From Tetrastigma voinierianum (lineage: Eukaryota > Streptophyta > Magnoliopsida > Vitales > Vitaceae), in contig JAEQBH010002956.1 of NCBI GenBank assembly GCA_016808115.1, positions 186,001 through 250,000 on the forward strand: a DNA stretch of 64,000 nucleotides, read 5' to 3'. A model generated the notes under the pieces. That model was given only the letters and a program-made list of their open reading frames with translations. It was not told the DNA's origin and did not search any database. This document shows, one piece after another, positions 46,621 to 57,553 of the stretch. A program made the translations under genes and the position numbers. Position 1 is the stretch's first letter. Each line of letters opens with the position of its first letter.

Positions 46621-46889
46621 TCATAATATATATACACAAGGGAATGTTTTCTTTATTTCCCCTTTACTCCCGGCAGTATTGCCTTATAGTCAGTCACAAA
46701 CACACCATAGGATACTAATAGTCCTTGATTCTGTACCTGCATAAAGAAAGAACAAAACTGTAGCTAATGTTTTTGTAGTTATTTGGTCTTCTGCCTCAAT
46801 CACGGATGGATGTTGCTGGATGGGCGGGATGTTTGTGCTTGTTCTGGGATCCACCCCACCCATTCCACCTTATTAATTCCAAGTAAAGA

Positions 46890-46975
46890 AGTGAGCCACC
46901 TACACACACACACACCTTCTACCATACCACCCCACTACCACCACACACACACATACACCACTTTACACGTGCACT
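46890..46975 (+). repeat. Imperfect (CA)n-rich microsatellite
   Basis: ACACACACACACC followed by CACCACACACACACATACACC and related runs. The His/Thr-rich ORF at 46783-47007 is a by-product. Confidence 0.85.
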
Positions 46976-46979
46976 TATA

Positions 46980-48147
46980 CTGCTATACCACACGCATATC
47001 AGGATAAGTGGAAATCTTGTCAAAGGAAAAATGGGTCAATAATTTTTAAAAAGTGATGGAAAGAAATGAATAATTTTTTGACAAAATTAAACAATATTCT
47101 GATGTAGTAAAGTGGGAATGAATCTACTCACCATCCCGAATCTCATACCCATCCCAAAATGTTTTGCCTTTTTAAACATTAATCCTCTATCAATTAGATG
47201 AACATATGAATAAAAGAATGTACATTAAAAATATTTTCATAGCACCACACCAAGCCCTTGAACATATTTATCTTTTCTTAATCACTTATGTTAATAATTA
47301 AGTTGGAGAAAGATAATCTAAAAATGACTATTGTTTTTTTCCATGATATGTATTTGCTAAAAAAAGTATTGTGTATTACAAAATTTATGCAAAAAAATTC
47401 ATACAAATTTAAGATTAACTAAAGTTGTTATGATTCAGATTATACTAAACCTTGTTTCGTCTTACTAATAATATTCTAATTGTAAAGATTTTATCAACAT
47501 AAACTATGTTTTTGTTCTATTCATATGGATAAGAAATTGTTTGTATATCCCACAAAAATCAAAATGTTGAACTATCAATGTCATATACTAAATTTGTATT
47601 AATTTTAAACTATTGAAATTAATCAATGCTATAATAATTTGATTGTTTATAATTGGCACTAAATTCATTCATGAATGAAAATCGATAGAGCTCTAATTAT
47701 TTGTAGATCAATATTTTACTTTTAGAAAGGTAATAATGTAAATTATTTTGTATATACTCATAGTATTATTTTAATGTTATTGCTTACTATAAAATAAAAT
47801 GACTAAATTTATTAGAACTTGTTGCGTCTTATAACCTACGATGATTATCAAGATTTGATTGATCGAAACAAGCATGTTTTCTTTACATTTATACCAAAAT
47901 GACATCATTTGTCTAAACAAAATTGAAAATTTAAACTTATAAATGTTATTGATCGGAAACCTCTTTTGGACACAGGATGTTGGCGCTAAAACAGAACACT
48001 TTCCGGTCGTCGGCGCGTTGCCTTTTCCGGAGTATTCGGAAGTAATTGATCGCGAACAATGCGCGCCCACCTCGATCTTCCTTATAAACTGCTAATGACA
48101 AGTGAAATGGCGAATTATATGTAATGTTTGTTCAGTCTGAAATTAGT
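46980..48147. other. AT-rich sequence up to the Tat element
   Basis: No gene seen. Near 47975-48010 TTGGCGCTAAAACAGAACAC resembles retrotransposon leader text (TTGGCGCCGxxxxx) but lies outside the LTR proposed below. The left edge of the element may thus be earlier than 48148. Confidence 0.35.
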
Positions 48148-48617
48148 TGAAGTGCCGTGATGGATAATTACATGAGCTCTCCTTCTCCTCTCGTTCAGCA
48201 TGGCACTCAGAAGCCGAGGCTCATTGCATAAACTCCTCTTCAGCGAGGCATTCTATGTACATGTATGATGGGGTTTAAACAGGCGGCGTGAGCCTCCACT
48301 AGCTCGGAAGAAAAGGTGAAGCTCATTGAAGCGGCTCGGTTGACACCACCATGACCAGCGAGCCGATCATTAGCCCCAAAGGCCCAGTAGCATGGGCGAG
48401 CTTTGAAAAGCCCATGTTACGCCAAATCGACCAAATCATCATTAAAGGGAAGTAGGATAATTCCCAATAACGCTTCCATAAATCAAACCAAATCTCTGAT
48501 GAGAAGTAGGATAATTCTCGCTCTTCCTGTATTATCTTCCTCTAACTCAGATAAGCGATGAAGGCGGAAGGCTATCCGCCATCAATGAGAAGAATCATAC
48601 CATAAATCTTCAAATGC

Positions 48618-48624
48618 TATAAAT
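48618..48624 (+). promoter_or_regulatory. Candidate LTR TATA box
   Basis: TATAAAT within AATGCTATAAATGCAAGCC, about 30 bases upstream of ATTGAAAGGTACGC, the sort of position expected for the retrotransposon promoter. Confidence 0.45.
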
Positions 48625-48907
48625 GCAAGCCACCACTTCGATTGAAAGGTACGCAAAACATGCCCTCTAAAGCGTTATCTTTCTCTAAAGAAGGCGCTCC
48701 GGGGTGAACGGAAGGTGGAACATCGAATGTAAAGGCGGTGTCGATCTCTTCTTTCTTGTTTCTGAGAGTCAACGTCCAGGCTAAGCGGGTAGCCCTGGCG
48801 GTCCATGCGGCGTTCCTCGCTCGGCCCGTATCAACGTGCTCTAGCCCGATTAGATTAGAAAAAGGCATCATCCGATTGGCGCGTGTCTGGGCGGCGATCT
48901 GCTTGCA

Positions 48908-48913
48908 AATAAA
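48908..48913 (+). terminator. Candidate polyadenylation signal AATAAA in the LTR
   Basis: AATAAA near the proposed LTR end, downstream of the TATA element by about 290 bases. Confidence 0.3.
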
Positions 48914-48935
48914 GCTAATCTCTCTTGGTAACTGA

Positions 48936-48949
48936 TGGTATCAACTGAG
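48936..48949 (+). promoter_or_regulatory. Candidate primer-binding site
   Basis: TGGTATCAACTGAG shares its first eight bases with the initiator-Met primer site. Tat elements use various tRNAs, so this is only a positional guess. Confidence 0.3.
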
Positions 48950-50256
48950 AATCTGGCGAACGCCAATCACTCAAGGATCACGGGACCGGTAGGCGGCGTG
49001 GGCGGCCGACCTCGTGGCGTTAGAGGCGATGCAAGCGACCGCGGGCAATAAGTGGAGGCACTTTCAGGTCTCCTGACCAATGCACGATAGGAAGGTGCGA
49101 ACAACTCACACCGGGTAGATGCGCCCGCGAGGAGCGACAAACCCGGAAGGCCGCGGCACCACCCCTCGGGAAGACAGCCTGCACCAGGCCTGCCGAGTGC
49201 CAAGCGAGAATCCCGGCCAGAGACACGGGGCACGGACGACTACCCAACCTGGGAGGGCCAGCGAAGGCCACGCTGGGAGGCTGTGTCGAGCGACATGGCC
49301 GACCCCTCGACCAGGAGATGGGGCGTGTGGGAGTGTGGAGTCAGGCCTCCAGAATCAGCCACCTCACAGAAGTTATGGGGTGAGCTGCGACCATGGATAC
49401 CACAGGCGAAAATGGCGGGAGTCCCATAGTTCACGTTGGGGTGCTGCCACTACACCTTTCAACAATTAATGCATAAATAGAATTGATAGATAGAGGATCC
49501 ATCAGATCTCATCTTAACACCTATAAGAATCAAATGGAACTACATAGGTATCAGATTGTATGTGGTCTGAGGCCTTTAACTATCATAAAACGACATTGGC
49601 TTGGTTTAATAAGGTTCCCTGCCGTCAATTTCACTAGTCAGAGCTCTCTGTTTTCTCCCACTTCATTGGAGCTAGAACATACAAAAGCAGGTTATCACAC
49701 GATTATTCTAGAGCTCGCGAGAAACGAGGTCATATGTCGAAGGTTCGATAATACGATCGATAGATATCTGGGATGAGAAGTTAGCTATCCACATATTTAT
49801 CCTTGCGGGTTAGGAGTGCGATCAAAAATTTAATGTTTTCATCTCCAAGAATCCATAAGCAAACATGGCTGAGGTCTTTCGCTAAAAGCGGAAAAGTACA
49901 CAAGCGACAAAGAAGCCCTCATATCAACTTCTGACTACGAAAGAAAAGCAAGGCCCGATAAACAATAAGGCCGAAGCTGAGACAAAAGAAACAGGAGAGA
50001 TCCCCAAGAAAAATGACGTCTTGAAGAGGCAGAAAACCAGGAGACACTTTGGGACCACCTCGGCCGGCTGCGACAGCGATCATATTTCACCTCGGTGGTT
50101 CACCCTTAATGACCTGATATCAGCGGTCTTACGCGGGGATACGGCGCTATTTCAAATTTAGGATGGCTGTCCCGAATAAGTCGGACACAAAAGAGATAAC
50201 AGGTGTTGGCCAGGTTCCATAAGACCGCAGGCGTGACATAGATGATTGGATACAAC
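48950..50256 (+). pseudogene. gag (capsid part) of the Tat element
   Basis: The best preserved part is 49483-49776, reading SHLNTYKNQMELHRYQIVCG, then KRHWLGLIRFPAVNFTSQSS and HTKAGYHTIILELARNEVIC. This corresponds to the (E)HLxxYKxQMxLHGxxDAxxCRxFxxTL, AxxWFxxLPxGSIxSFxxL and F..SYHLLxIKQ blocks of Tat-type Gag. From 49895 on, AEKYTSDKEALISTSDYERK corresponds to the AxKYxxxEEA block after the capsid. The 5' portion (48950-49480) is very GC-rich with no recognisable motif, as usual for the variable N-terminus. Stops and frameshifts are present. The gene is interrupted at 50257 by an inserted element and continues after 50954. Confidence 0.7.
50248..50256. other. 9-bp target-site duplication GGATACAAC, left copy
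   Basis: GGATACAAC, identical to 50945-50953 on the other side of the inserted ATATCGG-rich sequence. Confidence 0.65.
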
Positions 50257-50944
50257 GGAACTTAAAATATCGATATTCTGTGCGGATATATCGATTACTT
50301 GGATTTTACGGATATATCGGAAATATCGGTAAATGTCGATTGGATTTTTGACAAAATATCGATGCTTTTAAGTAATAAAAATACTTTGGGAAATTCATGG
50401 AAATATACTTGCATTTGAACTTTGCCTAGGGCATAAACCTAGCACGAAATATACACTTATTGAAAATATTCATTATAATTTATAGAGAAATTACATTTAA
50501 TAGTAATTTAAAACCAAAAACTGAATTCGATGTGGCTCCATTACATTATTTGATGAAGGATCCCATCTTGATGAAGATAATGTTCATAATAAGATATTCA
50601 AAATATTGAGATAATGTACCAAAAATAATAATTTGAGAGAGTTAATGGAGACTTGGATGTGTATGGATGAGTTTTAAAGATTGTATGATTTTATGGGGTA
50701 TTTATAAAATTTTGGTCGAAATAGTGATTCTGGAAGTATTTATCGTTATTTCTGCTTTTTAGATATTTCACCAGATATTTTCTGGAATGTTTTAGGAAAT
50801 TCTGCACGATGCGTCTCCCCGACAGCGATTTTTGGTGGAAAATGGTTTTTCTGGATCTCGGCAAATGGCGATTTAATTTTCTAACTTTGGTCTGAAGTAG
50901 AAACGATTTTAAGCGTATAAATGAAAAGCCGATTTTGTTCACGC
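50257..50944 (+). mobile_element. 688-bp MULE-like non-autonomous DNA transposon (ATATCGG-rich)
   Basis: An AT-rich segment interrupts the GC-rich gag, flanked by a perfect 9-bp direct repeat, the size typical of Mutator-like elements. The left end is rich in ATATCG(G/A) motifs (AAAATATCGATATTC, CGGATATATCGG, GGAAATATCGGTAAATG). The ends show only weak inverted similarity (GGAACTTAAAATATCG versus GCGTGAACAAAATCGG). No transposase. The minus-strand ORF 50691-50981 crosses the right boundary and is not a gene. A related copy lies at 58115-58230. Confidence 0.55.
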
Positions 50945-50953
50945 GGATACAAC
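50945..50953. other. 9-bp target-site duplication GGATACAAC, right copy
   Basis: Identical to 50248-50256. Confidence 0.65.
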
Positions 50954-51290
50954 TCAAAGAAATATAATATTTAAAGTTCAACGCGGGTATCTTCGCGCTT
51001 CATATGAAGGTCAAGTCGCGCCCTTTTCCTCGTGACGGATGGCTGGCTGACGACCGCCAGGAAATCCGCGTGATATTACAGGAGGATTTGCGGGAGGTGG
51101 GGAATCCAACTCTTCTGGAGGCTTCACCGCCGCGCGCTGGGGTGAGAGGGGGATGTGGAAGTACAGCGATTATCTATTTGCCTCATTTCGGCCGCGGCTA
51201 TAATGCTTCTGGGACTCAACGAAGGATACCAGCACCTACGATGATCTTTGGTAATAAGGGAGATAACATTTGTACAAAATAATCCGCGGT
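50954..51290 (+). pseudogene. gag 3' end of the Tat element
   Basis: An open run of 92 codons from 51004 reads KVKSRPFPRDGWLADDRQEI, then LQEDLREVGNP. It parallels the KSKYCxFHRDHGHxTEDCxxLKxxIExLIxxGxL block (nucleocapsid zinc-knuckle region) of Tat Gag with its cysteines and histidines lost. APTMIFGNKGDNI near 51232 matches the PTIxFGxxDxxGV stretch shortly before the protease. This continues the capsid part from the other side of the insertion. Confidence 0.6.
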
Positions 51291-51610
51291 CCTTGTCGAC
51301 AATGGGAGTTGGTAAAGCATCATCTTCGCGTGAGCTTTTTAGCGGGATGGGCGTCGGAAGGAGAAGTGGAACCAGTCTGACACACCCTACCGAGTTCTCG
51401 GAAAAGATCACTACCTTGGTCGATACGTGTCACTTTGGGGGTACCATGGCACATTAACTGGCGAAGTAATTTCTATAATAGTCACCCCATCACGTATAAC
51501 ATGTGGGCGGATACTCTCCAGCGCCATAAAGGCCCGTCCCGCGCAGCTTCATGATGATCAAGTTTCCTACGGGTGGGGCGGAATGGTTCTAGGAGATGAA
51601 TTAATGTGAC
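51291..51610 (+). pseudogene. Aspartic protease of the Tat element
   Basis: VLVDNGSW at 51292 is the active-site block VLVDNGSSADIL (D in DNG is present). In the next frame SSSRELFSGMGVGRRSGTSL and THPTEFSEKITTLV follow, matching FxKMGxxxxxLxPxxTPLxGFSGExxxPLG. LHMMIKFPTGGG at about 51548-51590 matches YHLxMKFPTxxGVG, the usual end of the domain. Frame changes separate the parts. Confidence 0.7.
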
Positions 51611-52560
51611 GCGGGGAGTGCTATTACAAATCCCATAAAGCAAAAACGACCGACAATATATACGTGGGCCGAGCGACGTAGCCGAGGTAAATACAAACTA
51701 AGCCCTCGGAAAGAGGTTGGATCTGTGCGGTTGCGGTAACCACGAACACCTCGCTTACATGAAACCAAACGGGGAGACCTCGAAGCCTCCTGCCTACTTC
51801 TTGAAGCAGAAGAGCTCTGAGGATATCTTACCGGGTGAGCTTTGGGAGAGGATATGGGAGGGGATTGATCCCGCAATAATCACTCCACGGAGACCAGCGT
51901 CGGTCCATCCTTCAAAGCGTCAACAAAAAGGAGGGTTTACTTCAGAAAGACAGCGATCAGCCAGGGGTTGGAAAACTCCTCCGGGCGAAGCGATCAGAGG
52001 GTGGGCTGCAGGCCGGTTGGCCAACATCGTACCTGCCCAAAGCGACGACAAATGGTGACTCTGCATCGACTGCTGGCGACGTCAGCGAGCATGCCCGAGA
52101 TTTGATTTACTTACTTCGCGATTAGGCCTCATATTAGATGCCACGTAAAGTCAAGCGGAAAGACTCCCAATTTGCATGGATGCTTTCTTGTACAACCAGA
52201 TCAGCATGGATCGCGATAAAAAGACCTCATTAAATCGCGAAGCAGGGACCTATTGCTATCGAGTAATGCCCTTTGGGCTAAAAACGCATGAACTACCACA
52301 AAGAGGATTTGGTGAACGGGATGTTCTACCGAAGCCGGAAGCCAGAAAATCCAGCGGGTATATAGATGACTATGTTGGTGAAATTAACCTCAGTAGGCTC
52401 ACACGCTATATATTAGGCATTTCCGGTCTGAGGCCCAAACAACAGATTTGGTCGATAAATAAACGCGAGTGTTCACGAGCGGAGAATTCTTGGGTTTATA
52501 ATTAATAATGTAGGGGTGAGACCAAGTCGAATAAGATAAGCCATTAGTGACATGCATGCC
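51611..52560 (+). pseudogene. Reverse transcriptase of the Tat element
   Basis: The order of blocks is clear. GIDPAIITPRRPASVHPSKR (from about 51863) equals GIDPxxIxHxLNVxPxxxPxxQKRR. A frame-shifted GWAAGRLANIVPAQSDDKW (51998-52056) equals the PxWLANVVxVxKxNGKW block. CIDC..RACPRD near 52065-52103 equals CxDFTDLNKACPKD. From 52176, MDAFLYNQISMDRDKKTSLN, GTYCYRVMPFGLK and GYIDDYVGEI equal MDAxxGYNQIxMxxxDxxKTxF, GTYCYxVMPFGLKNA and YIDDMxVKS. The catalytic YIDD is preserved. Part of the connection between FGLK and YIDD is scrambled. The ORF 51717-52058 belongs to the N-terminal part of this domain. Confidence 0.85.
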
Positions 52561-52679
52561 GTAAACATAAAAGAAGTCAATGTCTAACTGGAAGATAACT
52601 TTGGCGTTAAGCGGGTTGTGTCAGGCGGCGGGTAATCAGCGCACTCAGTTCTAAGTAATCTTTTCAATGGGATACATTG

Positions 52680-53095
52680 CGAAGAAGCGTTCTCGACGAA
52701 AACATGAGCTCCCGTTAGTGGCCCCCTGGAAGAACCTTACTGCCACGGCAGTTTCAGATTTCGACTAGCGCCCGTGTATGAAGACAAAGCCCGAGTAAAT
52801 GGATCTACTGTGCGGCCGAGCTCGAAGACGAAGGTATCGGATGGAAAGAAAACTAATCACGGCGTTGTTAGTAACGCGGCGGCACGAAATCTCAGCGCCG
52901 CCTGCCGGCTGCGCACATTGAAGTCCCGAAGCCACCCAGTAAACAAGTGCTGCACAAACGAGAGACCTCGGGAAGATTCGATGAAGTGAGCTGCCGGGAG
53001 TTCGAGCTAAATTCGACATCGAGATATAAACCAAAAAGCGCAATAAGGCGGTCTTGGCGGTTCGTCATGAAGTTCACCCGGCGAGCTTGTCGAGG
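52680..53095 (+). pseudogene. RNase H of the Tat element
   Basis: The most readable section is at 52947-53060: LHKRETSGRFDEVSCREFEL then NSTSRYKPKSAIRR. It corresponds to the xxLHKPExSGRLxKWAVELSEFDIxYxPRxAIKxQALADF end of Ty3/gypsy RNase H; the residues around ETSGR and E..EL are conserved. The upstream half (52680-52940), where TDAS-like and VYYVSK-like blocks are expected, can be matched only in fragments (LYLAVS-like text is frame-shifted). Confidence 0.65.
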
Positions 53096-53330
53096 ATCTG
53101 TGGCGGCGAGCCTCCACCAGATTGGAAGTGGTAGTAAGCGGGGCACGTGTGCTCCGAAAGGGGCAGTCTTTAGATAATTTGGCCCTCCGAGAGAGCCCAG
53201 ATGCTCCAGTATGCACTCGATTTGGGTTCCAAGCCTCAACCAATGAAAGCGCGGGTGGTAGTCAAGCCGGGTGGTTCCAACCTTCTGTGGCTGGAGGTTG
53301 ACTAGCTTGAGGTATCTGTGACTCGGTTAG
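53096..53330 (+). pseudogene. Second, archaeal-type RNase H of the Tat element
   Basis: After the first RNase H there is GSGSKRGTCAPKGAVF (53125-53172), matching the SxxxGSGAGxVLxxPEG start, and near 53210-53260 TRFGFQASTNESAGGSQAG, matching ALRFGFxASNNEAEYEALLAGL. A second, archaeal-type RNase H following the retroviral one is a hallmark of the Tat lineage. The catalytic aspartate block (WxLxVDGSS) is degraded. Confidence 0.6.
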
Positions 53331-53394
53331 TAGTAAAGAAAATAGAAAGACACCTCACGAGGGCCAAAGGTGAAAAAATGATCCATACGCATAA

Positions 53395-53880
53395 AAGGTG
53401 CAGAATTCTGAGGAAGTTTGTGCACTGATTCGGAGTTCGGGCGCACTGAGCGGAAGAATTCCCAGGCAGTCTCTAACAAAGCGACAGCCTCCAAGGGTCT
53501 ACCGGATAACGCTATCAGTACATGAGCCTCATGAGTCTCGCCGAAGTCTCACGCCTGGCATGTGCGAGCCAGGCTGGGGTGGTTTGTTGAGGTGTTTAAT
53601 GGAAGGCGCCCGGCAGGCCAGAAGGAGCAAGCAGATGAGGGTGACTGGTTTTCATCGGGAAGCCTTTACAAGCGGGTTTACCCATATGAGTGCGCCAGGA
53701 GGAGAAAACAGCGACCTTCACGATCTTGGTACGCGAGGGGTGTATGCGGAAATCAGCCAGACTGGTTGTGGGAGAAATCCTTAAGGCAGGGATACTCACG
53801 GCCTGCAATGCTGGAGACGCCAGAACTAGTCCAGAGGATTCAAATTACACACCAGGAGCAGCTCTGAAGTGCTCAGAACC
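53395..53880 (+). pseudogene. Integrase start (zinc-binding region) of the Tat element, truncated
   Basis: GSLYKRVYPYECARRRKQRP near 53667-53720 corresponds to the xxLYKRGxxxPLLRCLxxEE block before the zinc finger. ARGVCGNQPDWLWEKSLRQG followed by YSRPAMLETPELVQRIQ (53727-53847) matches EGxCGNHSGGRSLAxKxLRxGYYWPTMxxDAxxxVxxCDxCQ. The homology ends before the CxxC pair, and AT-rich unrelated sequence starts at about 53880, so catalytic core, C-terminus and 3' LTR are absent. Confidence 0.7.
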
Positions 53881-56800
53881 TGCTTTATCAAAACCCAGAA
53901 ATTATTATCTTACCTCATTTTTTTCTTCTTTGGTTTTGCAGCTAAAAATCTGAGCCACTCTTGAATCATTTTTAAGCCTAGGTGTTCAACGTAAAATTTT
54001 ATTAGAATCGTATCCACCTGACCAAATAGGGTGAACATAATTTGTTTTCAATTTTGGTTCATACACAGTTTACTCATTTGTAAACTCTCAAAATCATTCT
54101 AACACCTTAAAATTTTATTCAAAGTACATGTTTGATAATCGATAAACCAGGAAATGAGGTGATTTACAATTTATTTCTTTGATTACATAATAGGCTCACA
54201 AAGATTACATTTTCCAACATAATAAGTTGCTAATCATCTAAGCACAAACATATAACATATCACAAACCATGTTATAAACATCATTCACTATTTACCGACT
54301 CATGACTATACACCTTGATCACCATACGACATCATTAAATGGAGTGTTCTATTCCGTGATTTCTGGTAATCTCATACCTCGCAGTTTGTCAAAAAACCTC
54401 ATTCTGGTGATGGCTACCCAGAAAGCCCGGCTCACTGGTGTTATTGCATACTGCGCTCGATATCAACAACTATAATAACCGGGAGGTCCAGTTGACTGAA
54501 ATCTGACCGGAATACCGTGAATGTCGGTGACCGACATTTTCACGCGGCAATCGGACGAGTCTCCTTTGTACGGGGCTCTGCCAAGTACAAAACGCATACT
54601 TACTTGTCCCAAACATCAATATAACTATCTTATATGATAAAAAGCGACCATTTGTGGTGTAAACCAATCTTTCGTAAACATATATATCATTATATCACAA
54701 TAGTTTCCCCAAGTTTAAATTTTACTCTTATACAATATTTCTGTTAAAATTAGAGAATTCTATTCCCGCAATGCCCTTCATAACTTTCAAAGCCACAATC
54801 CGGCTTTCTTCTAAAATAGTTTCTAGGATGAGCATTTCCCTCACAACTCTTCACACATAAATAATATCCTCGACAGGATGGCCAATGCTCGATGAAGTGG
54901 AATCTACTAAGTGGGCTACTCTCCACCTAAGTGCATAATAATGCTCAAAGTAAACTTTATTCAAAGCAAATGCATGATCCTACTTGAATGTCCTGCTTGA
55001 CCATCTCATACCTGGAGTCTCACTAGGCTCCCTACTCTTACTAAACCTCGTATGAGAATTATTATGCTTATTGTGTGTGGACAACCCTCGATGAATATAT
55101 ATATCAGATTGGGCCGTCTCCGAAGATGATATTATTTATGGACCCTCATTGCTCTCTCAATTGGGCGTCTGACGATTAATTAAAATTTTTTAGTATGAAC
55201 TACCACTCAGATAATTATCGTTTTTTTTAAACGACCCTCAGAAACCATTCTCTCTAGACTCACCTCTATGCACTCACTCTATATTAGAGTGTCCCGATTG
55301 CATATCGAATGAATGATGTCAACCATTATAGTCTATCACATGCAAATATATGTGCATATATTCACATAAATTTAAATCATGATCTTATATGTAATTTCAT
55401 TTCATCTCCTTCTAAAAATTAAACTCATGGGCTAATGATCAAACACGAACAATTCTATGATACTAAACAAACACATTAATTCACAAAAATTATTTTGTGA
55501 ACACTATTCTCGAGGGCATGTGAACCTCGGTTATATTTATGCCTCTTAATGTGATCCAGTTCACTTTGTGAACCAATTTCACGACTGCATTTCGGCCTCA
55601 TTTCAATCAATACATGATTTGCTAATTTGTTGCCATTATCACCCAAACAGCCCCATCACGCTCACTGGCGGCACATTTTGGTTTCAATAAATTCAATCAA
55701 TTTGGTCCCAAGTTTTGGGACCGATCAAACGGCCGTTCAAGGCCTCAAGCCAACCGAAACATTGTAAAACACTTAAATAAAATGTAAAACCCAAGTAGGG
55801 AGAAACCCTATGGGATTGTGAGAAACTCCTCAAGCCTCGCAGTGCCAGCGTCTCTCAGCAGCGGCTTCCTTTCTTGTCCCAGCCATTAAACCCGATCGGA
55901 TCTCCCGCATTCTAGAGAAGGAGATTCCTTCTCTCTCTAAACCAAAAGAAACAAGCTCACGCATCTAATCCTCTTTCAATTCACGTTTTTGCCTTTTGCG
56001 CTTTTGAAAGAAGCGACACTATTGTGGACATTTTGTCCTTTTGAGTGTCATTAAACTTCCGTGTACGATTATGTCATCCTTTTCCAGTTTTGACATTGTT
56101 TTTGTCTCGGCCGTCATTTTATCTCGCTACCTATTGCCGCCATGGCGCGAGTCGCCGTGTTATATGTGACTTTGATACCATCAAAAATCATTCCCGCGAA
56201 ATGCGTGCCGCCGAGCGATGCCAACTCCGTTGTCTGAATTACGACGAAATTAGGCGTGCTAGCTGAATTTTCTGAAGGCGATTCCAGCGGTGAAATCCAT
56301 TTCATCATCGGAATCCTAGAGAATAAATTTGATTTTGCGAAAAATTACAATTTAAATCAACGAAATTACAATTTTACGTAACCAATTTACAATTTGCCCT
56401 TTCGAAAGTGGAATTTCTGGTCTTACAAACCACGTATATTTCTTGATATAAAGTAGCACATGAGTTTATTCTGCTAGGGTTGAGGCGAGTGCGAAGGCTG
56501 AGATCTCTGAAGAACATCTCGAGGAGAAATAATAACACACATCTGAGGACTTATGTTGCGGGCCAAGGGTCATTGAGGGCTAACTGCCCACAAGGCATAT
56601 GCCTGTAACCATCTCAGGAGAACATTACGCCTTTAGAGACATCTTTGGAATTTGAAGTATGAGGAAAAACATCTTACACCCAAGGCATAATATAATCTCA
56701 TCTCAAAGAAAAATAATGTAACTTTTGTTAGGGCATTTAAACAGTATAATCGTCTCGTACTAAGGAGATCTACAAAATTAGCCGTAAACATGGAGGAAAC

Positions 56801-57553
56801 TCCTACCTTTTATAGAAAAGTGGGCAAGAAGGTTTCCCAAAGTGTCTGAACACCTTCAGTATACAAAACTATAGCCCCGAGGTCTATTGTTAGGGTCTTG
56901 GTGGATTGAGGCATAGGCACTGATGATATGTCTCCCCTACACTTTAAGTCATGGGAGCTCTGTGCGGCGGGCCAAGCGAGACTCTAAGTACACAGGACAT
57001 GTGGATTAGAAAATTGTGATCTCTGGAATATGACTAACGTGCAGGAAAATGAGCTAGTGAGACAGTGCATTCGAGTCCTCCCATATGGAAATTTGAGGTG
57101 AAAGTTCCCTCTGAAAAAAAGGAGAATAATCATCTGCGTAATAACATAGGAGCCTGGCGGTGTATGAGGACGAGAAGTTATGCGTGGACTGGTTCACCCA
57201 AGGTTCAGGCGATTGGGACGTCCAACTGATACATAGGCGGCGTGCTCCCAGGAAGAGGCGGTAGAGGCATTTACCCGCGGAGCGGCGTTCTTAGAGTAGA
57301 AAGGCGTTGTAGCCTTGGAAGAACCAACTACTCTTTGATGAGAGTCATCTTTGCTCCTTTGTTGTTGTCTATGACATGAGCTTTGGTCAATGAGAGCTCT
57401 AAACTGAAGGTAGGTCACCAGTGTGTTCAAACTAGCGTCTTGATATCTTGTATAAGAAGATTGATTAGTTCCACATCTGGCGCAATGGAAGGTCTTGGCT
57501 TTTCCACAAAGTAGTGTGACAAAAATTTCAATTCTTCTCCTTTTGATCGATTA
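53881..57553. repeat. Degenerate, probably retrotransposon-derived sequence of unknown class
   Basis: Alternating AT-rich and GC-richer sections carry fragments of plant LTR-type wording, for example GGGATTGTGAGAAACTCCTC at 55810 and CGACATTTTCACGCGGCAAT near 54533, but no terminal repeat pair, primer site or clear domain. GTGACTTTGATACCATCAAA at 56166 contains the complement of TGGTATCAAAG but without an LTR boundary that I could fix. The minus-strand ORF at 57194-57430 (TYLQFRALIDQSSCHRQQ..; SSKATTPFYSKNAAPRVN) has a composition like Copia Gag but no diagnostic motif. Nothing firmer can be said. Confidence 0.4.

Larger units (their letters stand above)
48148..48935 (+). mobile_element. Probable 5' LTR of the Tat element
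   Basis: It starts TGAAGTGCCGTGATGG. It contains AAGTAGGATAATTC twice (48450 and 48504) and a TATA element, then GAAAGGTACGCAAAACATGC and TCTTTCTCTAAAGAAGGCGC, the run usually found around the transcription start and R region of Tat LTRs, and an AATAAA at 48908. The end is taken at the bases before a TGGTATCA primer-like site. Both limits are approximate because there is no second LTR for comparison. Confidence 0.5.
48148..53880 (+). mobile_element. Tat-lineage Ty3/gypsy retrotransposon, truncated in integrase
   Basis: A plus-strand series of LTR, gag, gag end and protease, reverse transcriptase, RNase H and a second archaeal-type RNase H, then the start of integrase. The extra RNase H and the wording of the RT and gag blocks are those of the Tat (Ogre/Retand) lineage. 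The element stops within the integrase zinc-binding region at about 53870, and no 3' LTR was found. gag is interrupted by a 688-bp insertion. The region is clearly GC-richer than its flanks. Frames are broken throughout, so it is not active. Confidence 0.85.

Noticed and set aside
46783..47007. His/Thr-rich 74-codon ORF
   Set aside because: Encoded by the CA microsatellite.
48967..49271. Overlapping minus-strand ORFs of 83-88 codons
   Set aside because: They lie opposite the GC-rich 5' part of the Tat gag and show no motif; shadow frames.
50691..50981. 96-codon minus-strand ORF
   Set aside because: Crosses the right end of the MULE-like insertion into gag, so it is a composite of two unrelated sequences.
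57194..57430. Minus-strand ORF considered as Copia Gag
   Set aside because: Only compositional likeness; no zinc knuckle or conserved block could be found.
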